DNA of 64,000 nucleotides from Paenibacillus sp. G2S3 (GCF_030123105.1 NZ_CP126095.1:6262001-6326000); one strand, 5' to 3'; shown: positions 53,280 through 63,730, counted from the stretch's first letter. The notes: generated from the sequence alone by a model not told the origin. A program made the numbers and translations.

Positions 53280-54092
53280 CTAGCGATTCGCCGCCACATA
53301 TTTGCCCAGCTCTACAATCATGCTTCCCATCCGCTCATGCTCGGGCATGACGATACGCTGTACGCCCTCTTCCTTAAGCGCCTCAGAGGTAATACGCCCT
53401 ACAGAAACAGCAAGCACTTTATCCTCGAAAGACCTTAGCATCTCCTCCAGCTTGCCCTGCTCCCGAGCAAATTGAGAGAGAAAACGAAATTGCGGCGCAC
53501 TTGTAAAAGCCACGGCATCAATCTTACCTTCTATGATTTCTGTAAGCAATCTTTCAAGCTCACCTAGTTCTGGTGGAGTATGACGATACGGCAGCACTTG
53601 GCGGGTATTCGCCCCAGCCTCCTGTAGCCATGCGAGCATCTGAGGAGCTGGATCGCCGTGCAGCTGCAGAACGACCTCCTTGCCCTGCAAATCTAGAGAT
53701 TGAAGCCCACGAATCAATCCGATCGTACTTCCGTCGTCATCACGAAGCTCCGGCATAAGTCCTCTTTTTTTCAAAGCATTCACTGTCTTATAACCCCGTG
53801 CAGCAATAATAGAACCAGAAAGTACTTCTAAGAAATGATCAGCGATATTCAGGCGTTCAGCCGTTTCGAAGAGAGCATCCAGTCCCATGCCTGTAGTAAG
53901 AATCACCAAGTAAGGCGGATGGCTGATCCATGAATGCAATCCTTCCTCCAATGCCTCATCATCAAGAAATACAGTACCTTGGGCAGGTCGACATAACGCC
54001 GTCCCCCCCATATTTTGGACCAGCTTGGCCATTTCTTCCGATTTGCGTGGACCCGCCAAGGCGACCGTGTACCCTTTCAGTTGCTCTGCCAT
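53280..54092 (-). CDS. Uroporphyrinogen-III synthase (HemD family), stand-alone
   Basis: 270 residues with the two-domain HemD pattern: N-terminal GYTVALAGPRKSEEMAKLVQNMGG, a central hinge region, and AVAFTSAPQFRFLSQFAREQG in the second half (about residues 195-215), the best conserved family block. It cyclises hydroxymethylbilane to uroporphyrinogen III. It is not within a hem operon here, so it may be a second copy or serve sirohaem/B12 synthesis; both are inference. ATG follows GGAGAG at 11 bases. Confidence 0.82.
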   Translation of the reverse strand: MAEQLKGYTVALAGPRKSEEMAKLVQNMGGTALCRPAQGTVFLDDEALEEGLHSWISHPPYLVILTTGMGLDALFETAERLNIADHFLEVLSGSIIAARGYKTVNALKKRGLMPELRDDDGSTIGLIRGLQSLDLQGKEVVLQLHGDPAPQMLAWLQEAGANTRQVLPYRHTPPELGELERLLTEIIEGKIDAVAFTSAPQFRFLSQFAREQGKLEEMLRSFEDKVLAVSVGRITSEALKEEGVQRIVMPEHERMGSMIVELGKYVAANR

Positions 54093-54213
54093 GTACTATT
54101 ATCTCTCCTCTCTCCGTTGCCTAACCCAACATTATTGCTTATCAGTATACTTGCAAAGGGCTGCAAAAGGGAAGATAAAAGCATCGTTTTCCTATATGAA
54201 ATATTGATTATTG

Positions 54214-56208
54214 CTAGGAAGAGTGTATCTTAAAGCTACTCACAAGCTTTTGCAGTTCCTCTGCAAGACGGCTAAGGTCGGTAGACGAAGATGCCATCTC
54301 TTCAACAGAAGCGAGCTGCTCTTGTGCTGCCGTTGCGATGGTCTCTGTATTCACAGCCGCTTCTTCGGAGATGCCACGAATCTCTCCAATAGCCTTCTCC
54401 ATATGATCTGATTCCACCAATAAGGTCTGTACAGCCCCACCCATGGCCTCAATCTTCTCTGCGGCACTCTTGACCGCTCTACGGATACGGGAGAAGGAAC
54501 GTCCGGAAGTATCCACGGCCTCTATCCCTTCGGTTACGCGCTGCTTTGTGTCTTCCATCGTATGGGTCACCAGCGTCATTTCACTATTAATGGCGGTAAT
54601 CTGCTCTGCAATCAGATGCGCTGATCTCTCTGATTCCTCTGCCAGCTTACGCACTTCAGCAGCAACAACGGCAAATCCACGGCCATGTTCTCCAGCTCTG
54701 GCCGCCTCAATAGAAGCATTGAGAGCTAACAGATTAGTCTGACGGGCAATCCCTGTGATGACGCCGACAATGCCCTCAATTTGACCTGTTCTTTCATTAA
54801 GCTTGTCGATTACACTGCCAAGCTCTCCCACCGTTCTATCGATCCCATTGATCTTATCCACCACGCTGATGACGGAATCATTTCCTTCTGAAGCAGAGAG
54901 TGAGGTCTTGTCCATCATCGCAGACACCTGCTCCATATATACAGAAATATGATCCACTTCGCTTGTCGTTGCTGCTGTACTTTCCATTCCTTTTCGTACA
55001 CCGATTACCTGCCGCTCCGTCCCTGCCGCTACCTCTTGAATCGCTATCGTCATTTGCTCGATTGTTTGGGCATTCTGCTCCGCACTGGCGGTTAACTCTT
55101 CTGCTGAAGAGGAAACATTGCTCGTCATCTCCTGCACACCAATGATCATCTCCCGCAAGCTGAGCACCATTAATTGAAAGTTCTCGGCAAGCATGCCGAT
55201 TTCATCCTTACGGAAAGCCCCTATGTCTTCAGATAGATCCCCTTTGGCTATCACGGCAGTTGCTTTCCGCAAACGGACCAGGGGCTTTAAAATAGATTGA
55301 ATATTAAAATAGATTACGATCAGTGCAAGCAGAACGGAAACTACAATTACAAGCAGCGCTGTATTACGGATTCCACTCGTTACTGAAGTCACTTCATCTA
55401 TGCTTATCGTGCCTCCGATTCTCCAGCCCGTAAGCTCATTTACCATAAATGTCATCTTTTTGTGCGTACCCTTGTAGACATAATCAAAGGAACCTTGATC
55501 TTCCTCGAACATTTTCTTTATAAAGTCATCTGATGACTCCACCCCAATAGCCTCTGTTGGATGAACAAGATATTTCTTGCTGTTATCCAGGATAATAATA
55601 TATCCTTCCTTACCCACCTTGGTCGCAGTCAATTCTCCTAATGTAGATAGATTAAGATTCATGGTTACCACCCCGTCACCGCTCTTCAGGACTGTTGATA
55701 TCGCGATCGCCGTTTCCTGATTCACAGTTTGAAAGGCCGGAGAAATCACAACACCTGTCCCGTGCTTCAGAGAATTAATATAGGCACTTTCCTGCCTGGG
55801 ATCGTAGCCTTCGGGCAGCTTGGCCTCCGAAGCATGGATCGATTGCCCTCTGCTTGTACTAACATAAATGTCTAACACATCAGGATGTAACACAGCATAT
55901 TCTTTTAATCTGTCCTTCATAGTAGCTACCGTCTCTCCACTTGCCTCACTGTTGGTCCCCTCAGCGGTGAACTCAGCGGCAAAATAAGAAATAGTATCTA
56001 TTTTCGATTGAATATTCGAGTTGATGATTGCATTTACTGCCTCAACACTTTCGGTAGCATTGTTCACCAACTGATCTTCCACTTCATGGCTAGCAGATTG
56101 ATAGGTTCGCCAACCGATAATGATACTGGGCAACAGTAGAACTAATAGGTATGTAAGAATTAATTTGGTTCGGATACTCATACCTGTTTTTTTGTTCATA
56201 GTTGTCAT
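54214..56208 (-). CDS. Methyl-accepting chemotaxis protein with Cache-type sensor
   Basis: 664 residues. Two membrane helices (about 13-33 and 280-302) flank a 245-residue extracellular Cache-type ligand domain, followed by HAMP (about 303-355) and the signalling domain. Its hairpin tip is recognisable by [28 protein letters not shown] at 56208 after GAGAGAG; a GTG one codon earlier is possible. A GCGGATAT sequence (minus strand, 56270-56277) resembles a sigma-D -10 but lacks a good -35. Ligand unknown. Confidence 0.92.
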   Translation of the reverse strand: MTTMNKKTGMSIRTKLILTYLLVLLLPSIIIGWRTYQSASHEVEDQLVNNATESVEAVNAIINSNIQSKIDTISYFAAEFTAEGTNSEASGETVATMKDRLKEYAVLHPDVLDIYVSTSRGQSIHASEAKLPEGYDPRQESAYINSLKHGTGVVISPAFQTVNQETAIAISTVLKSGDGVVTMNLNLSTLGELTATKVGKEGYIIILDNSKKYLVHPTEAIGVESSDDFIKKMFEEDQGSFDYVYKGTHKKMTFMVNELTGWRIGGTISIDEVTSVTSGIRNTALLVIVVSVLLALIVIYFNIQSILKPLVRLRKATAVIAKGDLSEDIGAFRKDEIGMLAENFQLMVLSLREMIIGVQEMTSNVSSSAEELTASAEQNAQTIEQMTIAIQEVAAGTERQVIGVRKGMESTAATTSEVDHISVYMEQVSAMMDKTSLSASEGNDSVISVVDKINGIDRTVGELGSVIDKLNERTGQIEGIVGVITGIARQTNLLALNASIEAARAGEHGRGFAVVAAEVRKLAEESERSAHLIAEQITAINSEMTLVTHTMEDTKQRVTEGIEAVDTSGRSFSRIRRAVKSAAEKIEAMGGAVQTLLVESDHMEKAIGEIRGISEEAAVNTETIATAAQEQLASVEEMASSSTDLSRLAEELQKLVSSFKIHSS

Positions 56209-56350
56209 CACACTCTCTCTCTTCGAGTCTTAAAGTAGGACATATTTACCAGCCTTAATATATAATTATATATCCGCCTTTGGAACCGATTTTCCTCCTA
56301 TCTTTCTTCATTTTTCTAATCTTTCTTAAAAATTGTCATATAAATGCAAC

Positions 56351-56378
56351 AAAAAGACCGCTTAAACGGAAGCGGTCT
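56351..56378 (-). terminator. Terminator of the perR-like gene
   Basis: Minus-strand AGACCGCTT pairs with AAGCGGTCT, followed by five U. Confidence 0.85.
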
Positions 56379-56435
56379 ACTCAAATATGCCTATTTCCTT
56401 ATCTTTACCGCAGCAAAGGCTCCGGTTCTATCATC

Positions 56436-56831
56436 CTAGTTCACGTTCTTGTTCTTGCAGTTCGGGCAGACGCCTCCGAATACCACATGGGCATGACCAA
56501 TGGTATAACCTGTATCCTTGGCCACTGTGTTCATCCAGTCTCGTGGAACTTGGTTCATTACCTCGTCAACCGCACCGCAAACCTCGCAAATGATATGCTG
56601 ATGATCATCCATGCGCGCATCATATCTACTGGCAGCCTCACCAAGCTTGAGCTCACGAATCATTTGTTTATCTGAAAGATAACGTAGGGAGTTATATACA
56701 GTACCATATGCTAAGCTATGACCCTGCTCTACTAGCCGATTCATTACTTCTGCGGCAGTGGGATGGTCATGTGAATTAAGGACGATATCGTAAACGGCTT
56801 GACGTTGGGAAGTCAAATTTAGACTTTTCAT
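56436..56831 (-). CDS. perR: Fur-family regulator, PerR-type
   Basis: 131 residues. Winged helix (residues about 5-75, HPTAAEVMNRLVEQG and AYGTVYNSLRYL) and a dimerisation domain with two structural CxxC zinc motifs (CEVC, CPNC). The regulatory metal residues of PerR are present by position: Asp in SRYD, His-x-His in DDHQHIIC, Asp in GAVDEV. This favours PerR, the peroxide sensor, over Fur. I chose ATG at 56831, nine bases after GAGG. No PerR box was found in its own upstream region. A haem monooxygenase and a hemD-like gene nearby fit a PerR-linked theme only loosely. Confidence 0.85.
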   Translation of the reverse strand: MKSLNLTSQRQAVYDIVLNSHDHPTAAEVMNRLVEQGHSLAYGTVYNSLRYLSDKQMIRELKLGEAASRYDARMDDHQHIICEVCGAVDEVMNQVPRDWMNTVAKDTGYTIGHAHVVFGGVCPNCKNKNVN

Positions 56832-56922
56832 TGCTATCATCCTCTAACTTGTTTTTAGATCAAGTATAAATCGTGAATGTGAGAACGTCAATCCCACTTT
56901 TATCCACTCATTACTTTCTCAG

Positions 56923-58020
56923 TTACTCGATCAATCCAGAATATTTGATGTTAACATCAGCTTTGACCTGAAAATCGAGCCCAGCATAGAGCCCCTTCCA
57001 CACTTCCATTTCGGTATCATTATTAAAATGTCTAGCTCCATAGTGCAGCCCCCACCCAAAAGGATCCAGACCGCTCGCTTGAATTTTTGTCAGCAACGCT
57101 GAGATATCCTCTTCCAGTTCTTTTTCGCCTGCCGTCGCAATTTTTTTCAACATACTATGTGTTACCAAATCCGGGCTGCTACTCTCTTCGAGGATCCCTT
57201 TAATCTTAATATGATATCGAATAGTAGCTTTCCCGCTCTCCGTATTTAGTATCTTGTAGTCCGAGGATGATCTCTCTGTGTAATACTGATACATAATCCC
57301 CTCAATATGGGCTGGCAAATTGGTCCGTAAGTTGGAGCGCGACAGCAGATTGTATAGCCGGGTTTCGTTCGGTGTAAGCACCATCTTGATTTTCTCGCTA
57401 TCCAGTAGAGCAATTTTATCAATTAAGAACTCACTCTTCCCTTTAGCCTCGATAATTGGCAAAATCGGATCAATACCCTTCTCATAAATATTTCTCATCA
57501 GCTGATAGGAATACACACTAGCAATAAAAGGAGACTCCGTTCCCTGACCACTCATCGCCAGAATAAGAGAATTCGATGGAATTCGCTCCGATTCGGGTCG
57601 TACCTGCAGCACTTGAAGTGCCTCCGGACGCCCGACCGCAAAATTTACAATAAGCTGGACATCTCTGCGCCGCACGGCCCAATCCATAACATGCTGAATA
57701 TCTTTGCGTGCGACCCCTTCTCCCAGAATAATCGATTTACAATGGGAATAATCAAGCTCCTTCTCCACTTTTGACTTCATTCTGCGGAGCGCTTCTGAAA
57801 TACTAGGGGACTCTTCGGTTAATATCTGCATCTTCTCATCAATCTTGGTAACTTCCCCCTGCGGGATGGCAAGCTTCAAGCTGATCTTAAAATCCCCTTC
57901 TTTTTCTCCAGGGTCAACACCGATCGCCAGCACGAATATCCGCAAATCAATTTCCTTGAAATCACAGCCAGAAAGAAGCAAGAGTAAGGCAAGTCCTATT
58001 ACACTAAGTGCTTTCCTCAC
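56923..58020 (-). CDS. Ger(x)C-family germination lipoprotein (GerKC-like)
   Basis: 365 residues. The signal peptide ends in a lipobox, LLLLLSGC (Cys19), and is followed by the conserved IDLRIFVLAIGVDPGE segment. It is the C subunit of a nutrient germinant receptor, anchored at the outer face of the spore inner membrane. Start GTG at 58020 overlaps the B subunit stop, after GGAGGCAGGG. Third gene of the operon. Which nutrient is sensed cannot be read. Confidence 0.92.
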   Translation of the reverse strand: MRKALSVIGLALLLLLSGCDFKEIDLRIFVLAIGVDPGEKEGDFKISLKLAIPQGEVTKIDEKMQILTEESPSISEALRRMKSKVEKELDYSHCKSIILGEGVARKDIQHVMDWAVRRRDVQLIVNFAVGRPEALQVLQVRPESERIPSNSLILAMSGQGTESPFIASVYSYQLMRNIYEKGIDPILPIIEAKGKSEFLIDKIALLDSEKIKMVLTPNETRLYNLLSRSNLRTNLPAHIEGIMYQYYTERSSSDYKILNTESGKATIRYHIKIKGILEESSSPDLVTHSMLKKIATAGEKELEEDISALLTKIQASGLDPFGWGLHYGARHFNNDTEMEVWKGLYAGLDFQVKADVNIKYSGLIE

Positions 58021-59117
58021 AAGCCCTGCCTCCTCACTTTACGATAACAATAAAATAGTAATGCTATTAAGAACATCTCACCAAACCAGCGGATTTGTAG
58101 AAACCAAACACCCATCAAGTTGAGCTGATATTGATCCATCCATATTAAGGAGAGGACCACTCCGCTAAACAAGCACAAGATGAGCCACTCTTTCCACTGC
58201 TCTGCCTTCTGGGATTTTTTTTTCGTAGATGAAATAGCACCTTTGAATAATCCTAACCCTACATGCCAATGAACAATTACACTCACTAGAGATAAAGTCA
58301 TGTAGGCAAAATAAAAAATAAACAACATCCGTTCAATAATAAAGGATTCTATCCGGATACTGTCTGCCGTCGAGAACCACGTATATACATGTCTCTCAAT
58401 CGCAACAGTACCGAAATAACCGATAGGGACCAAAAAGGTTACGAGAAGTACGAGAAGTCCTTCCACTCCTAAAATCCAGACATGCTTTAGCTTTAACCCA
58501 TGAAATACCCGATTAAAGATGGCTAGATTAATATAACCACTAAAAGAAAAGGTAGCTGCCGAAAGACTCATCAGATCCGGCTTATGCCAGATGTATGTAG
58601 TGATCTGCAGAACAGAATCCCAATTGAAATCCGGATTGGTCAGCGCCTTTACGATGCCATAGACAATTAACGGTAATGTAACGAAAAGAATGATTTCAAG
58701 ACCATACAAAAGTGATAGTGAATCAAAGCGACAGCAGATGCAGACCAATATCAGGAAGCCGATCACGACAGTATATGGGCTTGAATTCGGACTGACATAT
58801 CGCAGTGTAATATCTACAAAGGAAAGCAAGGTAACCCCCCCAGCCACACACCATAACCCCGCAAAAAAGACAAGTAAGGGTTTGACTAGCAGCTTAGGAA
58901 GAAGAGGGGTAAATATTTCCGGAAACCCCTTTCCAGGAAATTTAGCAATCAATACAGTAAATATATAGACAAACAAAGTGCCAAGAACCGTTGCAATCAG
59001 TATGGAGAACAAAGCACCGTCAAAGCGTCTGTCTATTAGTTCCCTCGGAACAAAATTAATGATGTTGATCAAGCTGTTCATCAGAAAAAGACAGTAGAAA
59101 TAACGGCTTTTGGCCAT
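58017..59117 (-). CDS. Spore germination permease-like subunit B (GerKB-like)
   Basis: 366 residues, about ten hydrophobic helices, APC-type germination permease fold. The N-terminal FVPRELIDRRFDGA segment and FPEIFTPLLPKLLVKP (about residues 65-80) are family-typical. The start ATG overlaps the A subunit stop as TGATG; an in-frame TTG precedes it by one codon. B subunits form the ligand-binding channel part of GerA-type receptors. Confidence 0.92.
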   Translation of the reverse strand: MAKSRYFYCLFLMNSLINIINFVPRELIDRRFDGALFSILIATVLGTLFVYIFTVLIAKFPGKGFPEIFTPLLPKLLVKPLLVFFAGLWCVAGGVTLLSFVDITLRYVSPNSSPYTVVIGFLILVCICCRFDSLSLLYGLEIILFVTLPLIVYGIVKALTNPDFNWDSVLQITTYIWHKPDLMSLSAATFSFSGYINLAIFNRVFHGLKLKHVWILGVEGLLVLLVTFLVPIGYFGTVAIERHVYTWFSTADSIRIESFIIERMLFIFYFAYMTLSLVSVIVHWHVGLGLFKGAISSTKKKSQKAEQWKEWLILCLFSGVVLSLIWMDQYQLNLMGVWFLQIRWFGEMFLIALLFYCYRKVRRQGL

Positions 59118-60475
59118 CAATGTTCCCCGCCCTTCTTCTTACCAAGGTTATCAAGAAAAAACAATCTGAAATAAGGTTGTCCAAAGCTACGCTGATTGCA
59201 TAAATACATCGCGAATCCCACAACACAGACCACTACACCAACCATTCCTAGAACAGCGGCAGCTATAAGAAAAATGTACTTCAGCACGCGTATCGACAAG
59301 CTCATCATATTCAGAGGAATCAGAAAATTGGATATCGCAACGGCAGAGACCAATATAATCATAATATTACCTACAAGCCCTGCCGCCGTAGCTGCCTGAC
59401 CTAAGATTAGACCTCCGACTGTCGTGGCCGTAGGACCAATCGCTTTGGGCAGCCGTAAACTCGCCTCGGTCAGAAATTCCATCATCATAAGCATTAGGAG
59501 CACTTCCACAAAAGATGGATAAGGCACGGTCGCACGACTACCCGAAATGAGCAGTGCAACCTGCACACGAATAATCTCTGGGTTATAAGAGGTGAGTGTT
59601 ACATAGATCGCAGGCAGCCATAACGTCATACACACTCCGATAATTCGGAGTAGCTTTAAGAAACGGCCCACGATAGGAAATTGGATTTTATCATCCATGG
59701 ATGTAAAGAAATCGTTAAATATGGAAGGTAACACTATCGCATACCCCGTTGTATCCAGCAATATTGCTACTTTTCCCTCAGACAAATTAAATACGACTCT
59801 ATCTGGTCTTTCAGTAATAATAGACTTAGGGAGTATTCTTAATTTATCACTGCTTATAAACTTCTCAAGTTCTCCCGTAGCCTGTAAAATATCAACCTTT
59901 AGGGTATTCATCTTTTCCCTTAATTCCGCTAATACCTTATGATCAACACGACTGATGTCGTATAGGATGGCCACTTTTGTTTTGGAGACATCCCCGATGA
60001 CCATGGTTTCCATTTTGAGATTAGTGGATTGATAGCGCCGACGAATCATGTTCAGATTAACCGCAATATCCTCCGTTAGTGCATCTGAAGGTCCCTGTGA
60101 AATGCTTTCTGCAGACGTTTCACTAACACCGCTGCTCTCTGTACTCATCGCGTCAAAAAAACAAATCACATCATTTATGCTAAGAAGAACGTACCCACTA
60201 AGCAAAAGCTCGATCGCTATTTCCTTCGTAGTCCCCTCTTCCGTGCCCGGATACGTCGTAATGTAATCAAGGTAAGCGTTAGTATCCCCCATCTCATAGA
60301 GCGGCGTAATCACATGGCGACTGAGCGTCTGCGAATCTGTAACGCTTTTAATATAAAGTAAGTTGATCTGCCCAAAAGGTGCAACGAGCGTTCGATCAAT
60401 TAAATCGGCGAATCCGTTCAACTGATCCTTGATCCATTCCAGAGAAACATTGTCCTTATCCTGTTGAACTGACAT
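59117..60475 (-). CDS. Spore germination receptor subunit A (GerKA-like)
   Basis: 452 residues. A hydrophilic N-terminal half (about 1-265) is followed by several membrane helices (about 275-435). Hallmarks are KVAILYDISRVDHKVL, ILPKSIITERPDRVVFNLSEGKVAILLDTT, VPYPSFVEVLLMLMMMEFLTEASLRLP and GGLILGQAATAAGLV. It is slightly shorter than typical GerA subunits (about 480). ATG after AGGAGGGATGATCC. It is first in the A-B-C operon, behind a sigma-G-like promoter, as expected for forespore expression. Confidence 0.93.
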   Translation of the reverse strand: MSVQQDKDNVSLEWIKDQLNGFADLIDRTLVAPFGQINLLYIKSVTDSQTLSRHVITPLYEMGDTNAYLDYITTYPGTEEGTTKEIAIELLLSGYVLLSINDVICFFDAMSTESSGVSETSAESISQGPSDALTEDIAVNLNMIRRRYQSTNLKMETMVIGDVSKTKVAILYDISRVDHKVLAELREKMNTLKVDILQATGELEKFISSDKLRILPKSIITERPDRVVFNLSEGKVAILLDTTGYAIVLPSIFNDFFTSMDDKIQFPIVGRFLKLLRIIGVCMTLWLPAIYVTLTSYNPEIIRVQVALLISGSRATVPYPSFVEVLLMLMMMEFLTEASLRLPKAIGPTATTVGGLILGQAATAAGLVGNIMIILVSAVAISNFLIPLNMMSLSIRVLKYIFLIAAAVLGMVGVVVCVVGFAMYLCNQRSFGQPYFRLFFLDNLGKKKGGEH

Positions 60476-60518
60476 GGATCATCCCTCCTATTTATCCTGC
60501 GCTTCCCGGATGCCACCT

Positions 60519-60548
60519 TATTTTGGCACTGTTTCACTGAATTCATGC
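60519..60548 (-). promoter_or_regulatory. Sigma-G-like promoter of the ger operon
   Basis: Minus-strand GCATG (60544-60548), 18-base spacer, CAAAATA (60519-60525). Compared with the sigma-G consensus GHATR-N18-CATNHTA there is one mismatch. It is 44 bases before the GerA-type start codon. Confidence 0.7.
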
Positions 60549-60633
60549 ACTGCATGTGTGAATAAGAGAGTTTCTTTTAACGGGACTGTGGTAATAAATG
60601 AGATGAGGATTGTACAGATGGAGGGATAACAAG

Positions 60634-62181
60634 ATGGATCCACACCGTAAAATAACGCAAGATCTCCCGCAATTTCCAGAATCACTATGGAGAGACACTA
60701 CGGATTTACCGGCTTTTCCAAAGCTCACTGAAGATATCTCTACAGATGTCGCAGTGGTAGGTGGCGGGATTACAGGAATTACAACAGCCTATCTCTTAAG
60801 CAAAGCAGGATATAAAGTCACGCTCTTGGAGGCAGGAGAAATTCTCAGCGGTACTACGGGTTTTACAAGCGCCAAAATTTCCGCTCAGCACGGATTAATC
60901 TATCACCATTTGATCAAGCATTTCGGAGAGGAAAATGCCCGCCTCTATTATCAATCGAACAACGAGGCTTTGAATTGGATCTTAAATACAGCTGAAGAAC
61001 TTGAAGTGTCTTGCGGCATGAAACGTGAAGCGGCCTATCTATACGCAGAGGCTGAAGATCATAAAATGCTTAAACAGTTAGAAGAAGAGTATAAAGCCTA
61101 TGAACAATTGGGCCTGCCCGGTGAATGGCTGGATAACGTCTCTATCCCTCTGATGGCGAGTGGTGCCATTAAATTACCAGGACAAGCTCGCTTTCACCCA
61201 CTGCAATATCTAAAGGCCTTGTTGAAGGTTATAGTGGAAAAAGGTGGCGTGATCTATGAGCATACAATGATGGCGGACAAGGTGGAGAAGAACGATAAGC
61301 TTACGCTTTTTACGGAGAAGAATGACTACCGTATCACCTGCCGTTATGCCGTATCAGCTTCTCATTTTCCCTTCTACGATGGAGGGGCGTTATATTTCTC
61401 ACGACTGCATGCTGAACGCTCCTATTGTCTGGCGATCCAGCCTGAAACAGACTTTGAGGGTGGAATGTATTTAAGTGCCAGCGAACCAACCCGTTCTCTG
61501 CGTGCTGTGGAGTGGGAAGGACGTAACCTGGTTATCGTCGGGGGCGAAAATCATAAGACAGGCCAAGGCATCTGCACAATAGGTCATTATGAGAATCTGG
61601 AGCTGTTCGCAGGTCACTTGCTGGGCATCAAATCGATCCCTTACCGCTGGTCAGCACAGGATTTAATTACGCTGGACAGGGTCCCCTACATCGGTAAGAT
61701 TTCGGACAAAGAAGAGATTTATATCGCTACCGGATTCGGAAAATGGGGCATGACAAGCGGTACCTTGTCCGCTCAAATCATCTCGGATCAGATTCAGCGT
61801 AAAGATAATCCATATACAGGATTGTACGATCCATCCCGCTTCAAAGCTGGCGCCAGCCTAAAGAGCTTCTTCGTTCAAAATGCCAATGTGGCAAAAGAGC
61901 TAGTAGCGGGCAAAGTTGAGATCGTCCACAAAAAGACAAGTGATCTGAAGGCAGACGAAGGTGCTGTTGTCTTCCATGACGGCAAACGAGTCGGCGCCTA
62001 CAAAGATCCGGAAGGGAAGCTTCATCTGGTGGACAGAACCTGTACTCACATGGGCTGTGAATGCGACTGGAATGACGGCGATCGTTCTTGGGATTGCCCT
62101 TGTCACGGCTCCCGTTTCTCCTATGATGGAGAAGTATTAGAGGGACCCGCATCGGTGCCGCTAACGAAGCTTTCCGAATAA
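60634..62181 (+). CDS. FAD-dependent oxidoreductase with C-terminal Rieske [2Fe-2S] domain (YhfW-like)
   Basis: 515 residues. A DAO-type FAD domain (VAVVGGGITGITTAYLLSKAG at about residues 37-57, and the active-site-side TTGFTSAKISAQHGLIYHHL) is followed by a Rieske domain at about 425-515. There the cluster ligands read CTHMGC and CPCHGS (Cys-x-His and Cys-x2-His). The architecture matches YhfW of Bacillus. ATG at 60634 follows GGAGGG; an earlier ATG lacks this. Divergent from the ger operon. Substrate unknown. Confidence 0.9.
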   Translation: MDPHRKITQDLPQFPESLWRDTTDLPAFPKLTEDISTDVAVVGGGITGITTAYLLSKAGYKVTLLEAGEILSGTTGFTSAKISAQHGLIYHHLIKHFGEENARLYYQSNNEALNWILNTAEELEVSCGMKREAAYLYAEAEDHKMLKQLEEEYKAYEQLGLPGEWLDNVSIPLMASGAIKLPGQARFHPLQYLKALLKVIVEKGGVIYEHTMMADKVEKNDKLTLFTEKNDYRITCRYAVSASHFPFYDGGALYFSRLHAERSYCLAIQPETDFEGGMYLSASEPTRSLRAVEWEGRNLVIVGGENHKTGQGICTIGHYENLELFAGHLLGIKSIPYRWSAQDLITLDRVPYIGKISDKEEIYIATGFGKWGMTSGTLSAQIISDQIQRKDNPYTGLYDPSRFKAGASLKSFFVQNANVAKELVAGKVEIVHKKTSDLKADEGAVVFHDGKRVGAYKDPEGKLHLVDRTCTHMGCECDWNDGDRSWDCPCHGSRFSYDGEVLEGPASVPLTKLSE

Positions 62182-62287
62182 ATTTATTTCGTTCGTGAAA
62201 ACAAATGCTATATTCATGGAAATCTATATGTCCAAGAAAAATAACATCGATATTCACGGGAATCTTCAAACTGCTTTCTTCGGGTGA

Positions 62288-62318
62288 TTGTAAATGCCCT
62301 ATAGCATTCAGGTATAAT
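62288..62318 (+). promoter_or_regulatory. Candidate promoter of the SDR gene
   Basis: TATAAT (62313-62318) is a good -10. TTGTAA (62288-62293) is 19 bases away, so the -35 is doubtful. Confidence 0.45.
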
Positions 62319-62374
62319 AGGACATGTAATGAAGCATTAGCTTCAATAATGTTTAAAGGAGCGTGACGTTAGAG

Positions 62375-63094
62375 ATGGATTTGAGAGGAAAGAGTGTTGT
62401 AATTACTGGTGCAGGCAAAGGGATCGGCAAAGCCTTGGCCATGGCACTAGCTAAGGAAGGTGCTAATTTGGGTCTGATCTCCAGAACATCAGGCGATCTC
62501 GAAGCGTTAAAATCAGCCTTAACGGAAGTATACGACGTTAAAGTCAGCATTGCCGTTGCGGATATCGCTGTACGCGAAGAAGCTGAACGTGCGGTTGCTT
62601 TCTTACAAAATGAGCTTGGAACATTTGACGCATTAATCAACAATGCCGGAATTGCAAAATTCGGCACTTTGGTAGAAATGGACCCTGCCGATTGGGAAAG
62701 TCATATCCAAGTTAATCTTTACGGTACCTATTATGTAACTCGCGCTGCGCTGCCAGCTATGATTGAGAAGAATGGTGGAAACATCATCAATATCTCCTCC
62801 ACTGCCGGAGAACGCGGCTTTGCTACAGGCTCGGCTTACTGCGCATCTAAGTTCGCACTGATGGGCATGACCGAAGCCCTCGCACAAGAGGTGCGTAAGC
62901 ACAACATCCGCGTCGTAGCCTTGACTCCAAGCACTGTTAACACTGGGCTAGCTTCCAGCGCTGGACTTAAGATCGGTGACGAAGACCGTATGATGCAGCC
63001 TGAGGATGTAGCTGAATTGGCGTTAACAGCCTTGAAGCTGCCGGATCGTGTCTTCCTAAAAACAGCAGGACTCTGGACCACTAATCCGCAATAA
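62375..63094 (+). CDS. Short-chain dehydrogenase/reductase (FabG-like)
   Basis: 239 residues. Rossmann motif TGAGKGIGKALA (residues 11-22), NNAG (about 88) and the catalytic set Ser in ISSTAGERG with Tyr-x3-Lys as YCASK. It resembles 3-oxoacyl-ACP reductase and similar NAD(P)H-dependent SDRs. ATG at 62375 is 13 bases after GGAG, and a GTG start four codons earlier would sit too close to it. Monocistronic, with no usual terminator; a palindrome array follows. Substrate unknown. Confidence 0.88.
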   Translation: MDLRGKSVVITGAGKGIGKALAMALAKEGANLGLISRTSGDLEALKSALTEVYDVKVSIAVADIAVREEAERAVAFLQNELGTFDALINNAGIAKFGTLVEMDPADWESHIQVNLYGTYYVTRAALPAMIEKNGGNIINISSTAGERGFATGSAYCASKFALMGMTEALAQEVRKHNIRVVALTPSTVNTGLASSAGLKIGDEDRMMQPEDVAELALTALKLPDRVFLKTAGLWTTNPQ

Positions 63095-63115
63095 AAGGGA
63101 GCAGCTGGTTCTACG

Positions 63116-63134
63116 CCATGCTCTGATTGCACTT
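63116..63134 (+). repeat. 19-bp direct repeat, copy 1
   Basis: CCATGCTCTGATTGCACTT occurs here and again at 63227-63245, 111 bp apart. It shows that duplication extended beyond the palindrome core. Confidence 0.85.
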
Positions 63135-63226
63135 GTTCAGGAGAATGCGGCTGGATGTAGGAGGAAGAAGCTTGGATTGTTTGGTTGCAATTTGTGATCG
63201 ATAATCCCTCAGGCTCTAACTCCTCT

Positions 63227-63245
63227 CCATGCTCTGATTGCACTT
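63227..63245 (+). repeat. 19-bp direct repeat, copy 2
   Basis: Exact second copy of the sequence at 63116-63134. It runs into the well-formed palindrome at 63238-63252. Confidence 0.85.
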
Positions 63246-63730
63246 TGTGCAATAGAATGTCTCTGGGGGCGGCTAAAACTTGGTTTGATTGCACTTTGTG
63301 CAATCAAACTGGGGAAAAACACTACTTTAGGCGATTTAACCTTAATTCAATTGTACAGAGTGCAACAGAATACCTTTTGTAGACTAGTTTCTGGCTATTC
63401 TGTTGCACATTTTGCAATCAAACTTCACTTTCATCACCAGAGTAGGCAAGTGGGGTTTAGGTACTTATTTAATTGTTGGTACTAATAATAATGTGGGTGC
63501 TTATAGTCATCTTATAGTTGTGATTGGTACTTGTAATTACGATAAGTAATTGTAGTTAAGGGTCGTTATTTCGAGCGCTAGACACAACTAGGCGTTCTAA
63601 TACGATAGTTGCACTTTGTACATCTATTCAGCGTAATTAGAGGATCCTTCACACTTTAATTGCACTCTGTGCAACTAAAAGCAGGCAATTCTCAACCATT
63701 CGCCAAATTCATAAAATTTAGTTGCGGAGA

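Noticed and set aside
56270..56277. Sigma-D promoter of the chemoreceptor gene
   Set aside because: GCGGATAT is one base from the -10 consensus, but no TAAA-like -35 box is found at 13-17 bases.
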